A stretch of DNA of 64,000 nt, taken from assembly GCA_050789445.1 (NCBI GenBank), contig JAILXR010000001.1, positions 1,550,001 through 1,614,000 on the forward strand, written 5' to 3'. This DNA comes from JAWSVE01 sp050789445 (GTDB taxonomy: Bacteria > Pseudomonadota > Gammaproteobacteria > Pseudomonadales > Cellvibrionaceae). The notes under the pieces are model-generated. The model was given only the letters and a program-made list of their open reading frames with translations. It was not told the DNA's origin and did no database searches. This document shows, piece after piece, positions 27,535 through 35,230 of this stretch (positions are counted from its first letter, which is position 1; each line of letters opens with the position of its first letter). Both the position numbers and the translations under genes were made by a program.

Positions 27535-29244
27535 ATGGAAGTCACTCGGTTGAAAACTTTAGCCCCAAAAATCCTAGTTATCTATTATCCAATCACCTTA
27601 CTACTATGTATTGCGTTTTTAGGCGTTGGATTAGTAGAAACATCCTCGAATCAAATCATAACCTGGTTAGCTATCGTAACAACAATTTTGGGATTCGGAT
27701 TATGCATTAAAGATGCTTGGCGGAAACTCCGTAATAATGAAAACTCTCCATTAAAATCCCTAAAAGCGGCAAATGAGGAACAAGCAAATCTAACTATACT
27801 CACAGAAACAAACTCCTCCTCATCACAAAGCAATATGCTAAACAAGGAAATAAACAAACTTATTCTAAGAATGAGTACCATTCTTGAAATGCTACAAGAA
27901 CAAAATTTCAAAGTTGGCCTAGCATCAGCAGAAGCAAGGAAGCTTGGTCAGCAATCTCAAAAAAGTGCCGTTAGACAAGCAGAATTTTCCGAACTCATTT
28001 TTCAAGCAAGTGATGAAACCGCTAACTCACTTGAAGAACTTTCAAATAGAGCCTCAACAATTGCAGATACCAATACCCGTAGTTTAAATTCAGCTAAGAA
28101 GTCAGTCCTAGAGCTTGATAGCGTTTCCCAACAAATATGTTCTGTTGGGAATTTAATGCAAGGCTTTGAAAATAATGTAACCGAACTGGTAGGAAGCTCA
28201 GATAAAATCAGAGGCATCTTAGATACAGTGCAAGCATTTGCAGCACAAACAAATATGCTGGCTTTAAACGCAGCGATAGAGGCCGCAAGAGCCGGTGAGC
28301 ATGGCCGTGGTTTTGCTGTGGTTGCTGATGAAGTGCGAGGTCTTGCGGGAAAAGTGCGTAATGCCGCAGATCAAATTAATGAGCTAATGGAGCAAATGTC
28401 AACGACAGTAAGTAGTACAGCATCGCAGAGTAGTGATATTACCACCAGTACGGCAGAAGCTCAGGCAGGCATAAAAAAAACTGCCAGTAAGTTTGATGAG
28501 ATGGTTCAGGATTTTGAAGCCGCAAATAATGATTTAGTTCATATGAGCGCATCAGTAGAACAACTCTCTGTAACTAATAAAGAAGGCCTAGAACGCACCA
28601 ACGAAATTAGAAATCTAGGTAATGAAATCAGAAAAAACATGGAAGAATCTTTTATCCATGCCGACTCTATGCGTGACACGACCAACATTGCACTACAAAA
28701 ACTCGCACGATTTAGATTACCAAATGGCCGCATTGAACATATTGTTGTTGTACTCAACGAAAGAAGAAGAATTGTTGAGGAAAAATTACTAGAGCTGGAG
28801 CGAGATGGCGTTGACATCTGGAGCCGACAATACACCTCTATCCCAAACACCTTCCCTGAAAAATTTGAAACGCCTTGGACCTATCCCTTTAAAGAAAAAT
28901 TTCAAATTTTAATTGACGATTGGTATGAAGATAAATCTATCAAAGGTGCTGTTTACTGGATGCCAATTGACGATCATGGATATTGCGCAGTTAACAGAAA
29001 AGACCTATCGAAGCCCGAAACAGGAGACAAAAAAATCGATGCATTACAGAGCACCAATATGGTTTTTTCTGTTCCAACCAAAGTTGAATTAAACAACTTA
29101 AATACTTGCATTGATGTCAGCATGGGCAGTTTTGTAATTCCGACCGGCCATACCCTCTTCTCTATTTTTGTTCCCATCACATTAGGCGAGCGCCGCTGGG
29201 GAACATTTTCCATGGGCGTATTTCCAAATGGCCTAGGACTTTAA
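27535..29244 (+). CDS. Methyl-accepting chemotaxis protein with C-terminal sensor-like region
   Basis: An inner-membrane chemoreceptor. Two adjacent transmembrane segments lie near the N-terminus with almost no periplasmic loop, followed by a cytoplasmic signalling hairpin. Its CheA/CheW-binding tip is canonical (QTNMLALNAAIEAARAGEHG then GFAVVADEVRGLA). After the hairpin, about 165 extra residues end in SIFVPITLGERRWGTFSMGV, a pattern like the strands of PAS/Cache-type sensors. The start is uncertain: ATG at 27535 lacks a clear ribosome site, TTG at 27550 has GGAAG upstream, and an in-frame ATG at 27439 also exists. Signal unknown. There are no neighbouring che genes. Confidence 0.92.
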   Translation: MEVTRLKTLAPKILVIYYPITLLLCIAFLGVGLVETSSNQIITWLAIVTTILGFGLCIKDAWRKLRNNENSPLKSLKAANEEQANLTILTETNSSSSQSNMLNKEINKLILRMSTILEMLQEQNFKVGLASAEARKLGQQSQKSAVRQAEFSELIFQASDETANSLEELSNRASTIADTNTRSLNSAKKSVLELDSVSQQICSVGNLMQGFENNVTELVGSSDKIRGILDTVQAFAAQTNMLALNAAIEAARAGEHGRGFAVVADEVRGLAGKVRNAADQINELMEQMSTTVSSTASQSSDITTSTAEAQAGIKKTASKFDEMVQDFEAANNDLVHMSASVEQLSVTNKEGLERTNEIRNLGNEIRKNMEESFIHADSMRDTTNIALQKLARFRLPNGRIEHIVVVLNERRRIVEEKLLELERDGVDIWSRQYTSIPNTFPEKFETPWTYPFKEKFQILIDDWYEDKSIKGAVYWMPIDDHGYCAVNRKDLSKPETGDKKIDALQSTNMVFSVPTKVELNNLNTCIDVSMGSFVIPTGHTLFSIFVPITLGERRWGTFSMGVFPNGLGL

Positions 29245-29302
29245 TAATCTTATCAGCTTTTATTTTCTAACCTAACAACAATATTAAAAATCACCGAATA
29301 TT

Positions 29303-29342
29303 AATTTAGAAAACTAGACCTGCATTGCTAGTTTTCTAAATT
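29303..29342. terminator. Perfect 15-bp stem-loop after the chemoreceptor gene
   Basis: AATTTAGAAAACTAG (29303-29317) pairs fully with 29328-29342 around the loop ACCTGCATTG. The stem is AT-rich and is followed by TTCC, not a long T run, so it may be a weak terminator or a processing/stability element. Confidence 0.5.
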
Positions 29343-29487
29343 TTCCGACACGGAAATACTTAACACTTATTATCTGAAACCAAATCTTACCATGCTGTTA
29401 GAATTCATCTTTATGCATCACACTAGATAGCGTCAATAATGCCCAGTAAACTTGTGAGCCGGCTAACGATATCGAGACACTATAATA

Positions 29488-30375
29488 ATGAAAAACTGCT
29501 ACCTTCCACAAACCACTTATCATTTTTTTCAAAATAAAATATTTATTTTTTTATTAACAACTTTTGTATTCTTCACTTCGTCTGTCTCTTTTGCTACTGA
29601 CACTACAGCGACTACAAGAGTGTTACTAACGAATGATGACGGAATTGAATCAACAGAATTAGCGATTCTTGCAACGGAATTACAAAAACATTTTGACGTT
29701 GTTATTTCCGCCCCACGAAAAAACCAATCCGGAAGTAGTCAAGCAACGACATCTAGAGTGCCACTCATTGTAGAAAAAATATTTATTGATGATAATTTTT
29801 TTGGTTTCGGTGTTAATGGACGACCAGCCGATGCCGTTACTTTTGGCTTAACGGTACTTGGCAAAGAAAAACCATTTGATATTGTCGTTTCTGGAATTAA
29901 TCGTGGCGCGAATGTTGGCGCAGTCTCGCATCTCTCAGGTACGGTTGGTGCAGCGATGCAGGCGCAGTATCTAGGTTACGCTTCAATCGCAACGTCTCAA
30001 GGCTCTAGGGCCGACACTCAACTGACTGCCAGCATCACTGTTGATGTACTGAACAAAATGATTGCAGAAGGTATTCCAAAAGGCACTGTAGTTTCTATCA
30101 ACGTACCTTCAGGCCAACCTAAAGGGATCGTCGTTAAACCTATGGGTGGCTCATTCATTGGTATAACGCCATTTACAATAATATCCAGTAACGAAGAAGC
30201 ACATACCACCACTTATCAAAATTCAATAACGTTAACGGCACCAGAAAAAGAGGATAACGACACAAAAGCTTATCAAGAGGGATATGTAACTATTACACCC
30301 TTGCGTTTTGATTGGACTGATGAAACACGATTAAAAGAACTCACCAATTGGGATTTATCATTGCCCGAAAAATAG
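29488..30375 (+). CDS. Exported SurE-like 5'/3'-nucleotidase
   Basis: A SurE-family phosphatase of 295 aa. The SurE signature is LLTNDDGIES at about 47-55 with metal-binding Asp50 and Asp51, and SGINRGANVG and LSGTVGAAMQ follow. Unlike classical cytoplasmic SurE it begins with a hydrophobic segment (about 17-36) ending in an SFA-type cleavage site, so it should be exported. It is not next to pcm, truD or rpoS, the usual surE partners, so it is probably a paralogue with a periplasmic nucleotide or phosphate-release role. Start: the only ATG before the signal peptide. Confidence 0.9.
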   Translation: MKNCYLPQTTYHFFQNKIFIFLLTTFVFFTSSVSFATDTTATTRVLLTNDDGIESTELAILATELQKHFDVVISAPRKNQSGSSQATTSRVPLIVEKIFIDDNFFGFGVNGRPADAVTFGLTVLGKEKPFDIVVSGINRGANVGAVSHLSGTVGAAMQAQYLGYASIATSQGSRADTQLTASITVDVLNKMIAEGIPKGTVVSINVPSGQPKGIVVKPMGGSFIGITPFTIISSNEEAHTTTYQNSITLTAPEKEDNDTKAYQEGYVTITPLRFDWTDETRLKELTNWDLSLPEK

Positions 30376-30462
30376 TTAACTCTTCGCCGACAAAAAAATG
30401 GGATAAAACGTAAGTGTCGAGCCACTACATTTAACTTGTTTTTAACCTAAAGACTTAAACTT

Positions 30463-30771
30463 TTATATATTTAAAGAAACATAGTGTTCGACTGTCGGAA
30501 ATGGATTGTAGAAATGGTGTAATAAATTCTTCCACTCTTGATAATCAGAGGATTCGCGAAAACCAATCGTGTGATCCTCAAGCGTTTCCCACGACACCAA
30601 TAAAACATATCGGTTACTGACTTCTACACACCTCTTAAGATCGTGAGAAATATAGCCTTTCATGCGACAAATAATGGCTTGAGCCTCTATGAAAGCTAAC
30701 TCAAACTCTTTCGTCTTTTCCGGCAAAACATTTAACACGGCAACTTCTAAAATAGGTTTTACAATACTCAT
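30463..30771 (-). CDS. Antibiotic biosynthesis monooxygenase (ABM)-fold protein
   Basis: A 102-aa single-domain dimeric alpha+beta barrel protein of the ABM/DUF family. Typical elements are the start strand (KPILEVAVLNVLPEKTKEF), an aromatic/His core (YISHDLKRC), the strand with YVLLVSWETLEDH, and the end LHHFYNPFP. Members include heme-degrading and quinone monooxygenases, but many have no known activity. It is convergent with the SurE-like gene and downstream of a TonB receptor on the same strand, so a heme or iron link is possible but only inferred. Confidence 0.85.
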   Translation of the reverse strand: MSIVKPILEVAVLNVLPEKTKEFELAFIEAQAIICRMKGYISHDLKRCVEVSNRYVLLVSWETLEDHTIGFRESSDYQEWKNLLHHFYNPFPTVEHYVSLNI

Positions 30772-30818
30772 ACTTTAGAAGCGCCCTTGTTCGCCGAATA
30801 AATCATCGAATCATTTTA

Positions 30819-32939
30819 TTAAAAACGATATTCAACCGCTGCATATACTGAACGTGGTTCGCCAGGGAAATATCGATCGCCTGAAAATCCTGTAAAATCA
30901 GCACGTTCTGCATAGCGCTCATTACTTAAATTTAAAATTCTCAGAGACACATCTAAATTGTCACATGCCTTCCACTGAGTTCGTAAATTTAATACATCAT
31001 GACCATTATAATTATTAGCGTTCTCAGGGTCCGTATAGTAGCTACCCATGTGAACAAACTCTAATTCAGTTCGTAAGCTAGGCGCTAACTGCAATCCTAA
31101 TTGAGCCGATCCAAACTGCTTTGGAGCGGTATCAATTTGATTGTTTTTGATATTCACACCACCTGAAAATTTACTATTACTATAAGTATGATCGCCATAG
31201 TTAGCCGTTAACGCAAAATCCCACGCATCATAATATTGATAGCCCACACTGAATTCTGCACCAAGGTGTTCAGTCTCACCATTGCTCACATTCACACGAT
31301 CGCTGTCTTGAAAAATGACATTGTCTTTTTCCATACGATATATATTAGCTTCATAAGTCCAATGATTTGATCGCCCTCTTACGCCGACTTCTAAACTCAA
31401 AATTTCTTCAGAATCTAAATCGGCCACACGTTGATCATTCTGCAATCGATAAAGCTCTGTCGCTTGAGGAGCACGAAAACCTTTAGCAACATTAGCAAAC
31501 AGATTAATGTCATCTGTAACTTTAACTAACCAACCCAACTGAACAGACCAGTTATTAAAATCATCATCGCGATCAGAAGGTCTGCTGTAACGACAACCAC
31601 CAAAACCGCAAGCAACACCATCATCACGCGTACGACCATCAATCATTTTATTATCATAGTCATAGCGCATAGTTTCTAACCGTAAACCGCCATTCACGGA
31701 AACACGACTCGAAATATCGTAATCTGCATGAATATAAGGCGCTAGCTGAATAGCATCCACTTGATAATCATAGTGTTGGCCTTCTGGAATTGTATTCACA
31801 AGAAAAAGGCTACCTTGAGTTGGAGCATCTTGTGATTGTTTCAGGTAACCATTGGTGTGCTCAAAATCAACTCCAGCAATCCAACTTACGTCCTTTAATT
31901 GACCGGCAATACCATTGCCATACCAAGCAAACATAACACCCAAGCTTTTTTGCCCATTTTTTTCAAGTGGATCGCCTGGCAAGAAATGCTGTAGAAAATC
32001 CATATCCGTTTTTCTTAAATAGGGCGTGATCGTTACTGAGTTATTTTCATCAATCTTTTTTTCCATTCGAGAATACAAACGGAAAGATTGGGCATCACGA
32101 TAGGCTTCCGGATTTAAATTTTTCTTAGATTCACTTTCATCTAAATAAACTTTATGACCAACAACAAAACCTGCTGTTTCTTGATTAAGATTTGAGGCAG
32201 TAAACGTTGTTGCTAAATCCCAACCTTTAAATTCAGTTTCATGACGTAATTGTAATTTCTGTTGATCATAATAAGCATCGTCACGGTATCCGCCATCATG
32301 AGTTGTTGTTAAATTCGCAACAAAACCGTGTTCACCAATTGTTGAACCGTAACCAATTGTCTCTCTGCGATAATCATTCGCTCCCAGCTCAATGCCTGCA
32401 TGGCCTGATGATTCTTCGGGCACATGAGGTAGTAAAACGTTGATAACACCGTGAACAGCGTTAGAGCCATAGAGTGCATTACTTGGGCCTCGAATGACCT
32501 CAATACTTTTTGCTGCTTCGGTATAAGCTTCAAACAACTCATTCACATTACAAAAACCTGCCGCTCGCAATGGAACATTATCTTGTGCGGTTAAAAATGC
32601 GCCGCAAGCGCCCGCTCCTGTTAATACCGGCGAACGAACTGCTGGTAGATATTCTTGGCCATTGCCCTGATGAATACTGACACCAGGAATACGTACCAAA
32701 GCATCTTGAATATGTTGAGATTTAATTTTTCTTAAATCATCCTCATTCAGTTTTGCGATATTGCCTATTACATCAAACTGACTTTCTAAACGCCGACCGA
32801 CCGTGATGACTTCTTCAATCATTTTATCGGCATTGTTATTAGACGGCTCTTGGCTTTGCTGAGCTAAAGCAACATTAGAAAACACAAAAGGTGTAATTAT
32901 TGCTGAGAAAATAACAGTAATATGAGCAAGGTTACGCAT
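30819..32939 (-). CDS. TonB-dependent outer-membrane receptor
   Basis: A ligand-gated outer-membrane transporter. I chose ATG at 32939, directly before a signal peptide (MRNLAHITVIFSAIITPFV... cut after ALA), giving 706 aa; the open frame extends 22 codons further up. A TonB-box-like segment (IEEVITVGRR) and plug domain (IQDALVRIPGVSIHQ, IEVIRGPSNALYGSNA) precede a 22-strand-type barrel that ends in the expected aromatic residue (YAAVEYRF). Two Cys pairs occur in the plug and barrel (GACGAF, CGFGGCR). Substrate is unknown. The ABM gene follows, 47 bases downstream. Confidence 0.94.
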   Translation of the reverse strand: MRNLAHITVIFSAIITPFVFSNVALAQQSQEPSNNNADKMIEEVITVGRRLESQFDVIGNIAKLNEDDLRKIKSQHIQDALVRIPGVSIHQGNGQEYLPAVRSPVLTGAGACGAFLTAQDNVPLRAAGFCNVNELFEAYTEAAKSIEVIRGPSNALYGSNAVHGVINVLLPHVPEESSGHAGIELGANDYRRETIGYGSTIGEHGFVANLTTTHDGGYRDDAYYDQQKLQLRHETEFKGWDLATTFTASNLNQETAGFVVGHKVYLDESESKKNLNPEAYRDAQSFRLYSRMEKKIDENNSVTITPYLRKTDMDFLQHFLPGDPLEKNGQKSLGVMFAWYGNGIAGQLKDVSWIAGVDFEHTNGYLKQSQDAPTQGSLFLVNTIPEGQHYDYQVDAIQLAPYIHADYDISSRVSVNGGLRLETMRYDYDNKMIDGRTRDDGVACGFGGCRYSRPSDRDDDFNNWSVQLGWLVKVTDDINLFANVAKGFRAPQATELYRLQNDQRVADLDSEEILSLEVGVRGRSNHWTYEANIYRMEKDNVIFQDSDRVNVSNGETEHLGAEFSVGYQYYDAWDFALTANYGDHTYSNSKFSGGVNIKNNQIDTAPKQFGSAQLGLQLAPSLRTELEFVHMGSYYTDPENANNYNGHDVLNLRTQWKACDNLDVSLRILNLSNERYAERADFTGFSGDRYFPGEPRSVYAAVEYRF

Positions 32940-33202
32940 GTATAAATCCACTTTTTTGATTATCGAATATCCACACAAAATGCTAGCCACTAATATTCTA
33001 TGCATAATTAGTCATGAGAAGCATCTATTCTACGGACCGCAAACAATAACAAATTCAAGGGGTAATCGGCTAGTAAATAAAAAAGCCTATGCGTTAAGTC
33101 CTGTAAACAAAGAACAAAGCTATATATTAGCTATTTAGGGAAGGGGAAATAATTGCACAATTACTTGAAACCAAGAAAGATAAGAACTTATCAAGGAATG
33201 TA

Positions 33203-33742
33203 TTATGCCTTAGCGGGCACAGCCTCAATAACACCATGCTGAACACTTTCTTCAAAGCAATCATTAAGGTAGTTTAAACGTCTGCAAGACTCTCTCGCTA
33301 TATTTAAAATAAGATAGCCAAACAGGCCTTGATCCTCTTCAAATATCAGCATTAAGTCTTTTCTTGAAAGAACCAACAACTCAACATCGCCCTCTGCCTG
33401 AGTTGTTACAGAATGATTTTGAATGCCAATGACAGACGTAATCCCAAAACACTGACCTTGGATGTATTCATGCCCTGTCATCGGGTGATCAGGAGAGCAG
33501 AATTTTAACTTCACTCTACCGCTTAGAACGATATAAATATAACAAGCTTGTTCGCCACGCTTAAACACAAATTCATTGTGTGAAAAAGTGGCTTGCTTAA
33601 GCTTTCGAACAACCCCGGTTAATTGGCTTTCACTCAATCCACCAAACAAAGTCACTTGATCGACTATGCTATCCAGTCGCGAACGCTCTATAAATGGTTT
33701 AGGTATTTTATCGGGCAGTACGTGTTTCGCACTTAATGTCAT
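33203..33742 (-). CDS. Stand-alone cyclic nucleotide-binding (CNB) protein, Crp/Fnr-like without HTH
   Basis: A 179-aa protein with a Crp/Fnr-type CNB beta-roll at about 30-150 (FVFKRGEQACYIYIVLSGRVKL). The C helix is partly present (ARESCRRLNYLND), and the protein then stops with no winged-helix DNA-binding domain. The downstream DNA encodes no HTH in any frame I checked, so this is not a simple frameshift. The ATG at 33742 has AGG 5 bases upstream. The phosphate-binding Arg motif of true cAMP binders (RxS/T) is not evident. It may sense a ligand or act through a partner. It is encoded upstream of a TonB receptor. Confidence 0.85.
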   Translation of the reverse strand: MTLSAKHVLPDKIPKPFIERSRLDSIVDQVTLFGGLSESQLTGVVRKLKQATFSHNEFVFKRGEQACYIYIVLSGRVKLKFCSPDHPMTGHEYIQGQCFGITSVIGIQNHSVTTQAEGDVELLVLSRKDLMLIFEEDQGLFGYLILNIARESCRRLNYLNDCFEESVQHGVIEAVPAKA

Positions 33743-34243
33743 ATACCTACTTCTCTACTTCAGTGTTATAACAAAGATAACTATCGTCAGCGGATCTAGA
33801 TGGTCAACACCTGAAACTCAAAAAACATCACGGTTTACTTTTTGAGGCCTTGGGAACGCGTTAACTACTATGATTAAAGACCATAATGGAGTTTTCAGCC
33901 AGCTAATTTTTTACCCGTGTTGAATAAAAATATAAATCCGCTTTTGAAGTTGATCTTTTTATTTTCTATCCAGAAACCTAATGCTTATTGATGTTAGTTT
34001 TATACAAGACGAATAAATAACAATCGCACTCACTAATTTATTCATTATGTTCAAATAAGATTCTTAATACGTTTCAAATCGTTTGTTGCTATTAAAGATG
34101 GGTTGTAAAGTTAGTTTTTCTATAAAAATAATCATTTCCACAAAAAAAACTAAATAGATCACTTTAATATTAAAAGAGACCTACTCAGGCTTAGTATTTT
34201 ATAGGTATATCTAAAAAGAGAAATTCAGAGAAAAATTTGATTT
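33743..34243. other. Intergenic region without recognised features
   Basis: 501 AT-rich bases between the Yip1-type gene and the CNB-protein gene. I see no open frame of note, no RNA gene and no strong hairpin. It presumably holds the promoter of the CNB gene. Confidence 0.4.
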
Positions 34244-34849
34244 TCACCTTACAAATTCAGGTTCAGAAACAAACTCCCAAAAGATAACGGTCACTCCCAT
34301 GACAACAGTCACCATCACCAAAGCGACTGCCACTATAGCGCTAGCAAAGAGAAACCCTCTTTCTTGTGGGATATCCATCACGATAGGGATGCCGAGATAA
34401 AGTAGGTAAACAGCATAAGCGATGGCAGCTGTTCCCAATATCAGATCAAACCAAAAAATTGGATAAATACCTGCTATACCTGCTACAAATATCGGTGTTG
34501 CAGTAAAGCCTGCAATCACAATACCTTTAATAGGGCTCGATTTTGCACCGTACGTGTGTGCCATCCAATGAATAAAATAACCAATAGCAGCCACGGCTAT
34601 CACCATAGCGACGTAAAAAGCCCCAGCCAAAGACAAAGCCGTATCTTCGGCAACACGGACAAAAGAATCTTCTCCATTACCAATCTGCCAGCCTGCTTGA
34701 GTCGTCCCGAAGTACCAAGCGACAGCAGGAAATATGGCAAGTACAAGGGCATAAGGAAGGTTTTTCTTGAGACCTTCATCTGGCAAGTTGCCAATAGTCT
34801 GCCATTGCTGGCGAGGATTAAAGATGAGTCCAAATAGATGATTTAACAT
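34244..34849 (-). CDS. Yip1-domain membrane protein
   Basis: An inner-membrane protein of the Yip1/DUF1282 type. I chose ATG at 34849 (MLNHLFGLIFNPRQQW..., GGAAG 8 bases upstream), giving 201 aa; 22 more codons upstream are not like the family. It has the family's starting motif, FNPRQQWQTI, and five transmembrane segments. Bacterial members have no established function. It stands alone, divergent from the second TonB receptor. Confidence 0.88.
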   Translation of the reverse strand: MLNHLFGLIFNPRQQWQTIGNLPDEGLKKNLPYALVLAIFPAVAWYFGTTQAGWQIGNGEDSFVRVAEDTALSLAGAFYVAMVIAVAAIGYFIHWMAHTYGAKSSPIKGIVIAGFTATPIFVAGIAGIYPIFWFDLILGTAAIAYAVYLLYLGIPIVMDIPQERGFLFASAIVAVALVMVTVVMGVTVIFWEFVSEPEFVR

Positions 34850-35230
34850 GGGCTTAGCTTCCCGATATGGCGTCTGAATAAAAACTTGATTGAACCTTGA
34901 CCTTTTGGAGTTCATTCAACAAACACTCTCTACTAGGCCATTTACTTTATTATCCCTCCATTCTCAAAGAATAGGAGCTATAGGTCAACTACTGAAGACC
35001 CTTACAACCATCCTTATTTCAATCTCATTTGATATAGATCGTGTTTTTCAAACAGAAATTCAAGGCGACCGCCTAACGAATAGAAACAAACCTTAACAAA
35101 ATCTTCTCTTTATCCTCGGTATTGGTCGCTGTCATAATCAGCTACTTAAAACCTGTTGTGGTGTCACTCCCACCTTTGATTACCTCACTTATTTCGGTGC
35201 CAATAGCCTCATGATTTTACTAAGTACGTT
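34850..35230. other. Divergent intergenic region before the second TonB receptor
   Basis: 381 bases. A half-conserved FNR-like sequence (TTGATATAGATCGT) occurs near 35027-35040, but its second half does not match. No gene is supported. Confidence 0.35.

Noticed and set aside
35027..35040. FNR-box-like TTGATATAGATCGT before the second TonB receptor
   Set aside because: The second half-site (ATCGT) does not match ATCAA, and no suitably spaced -10 was found.
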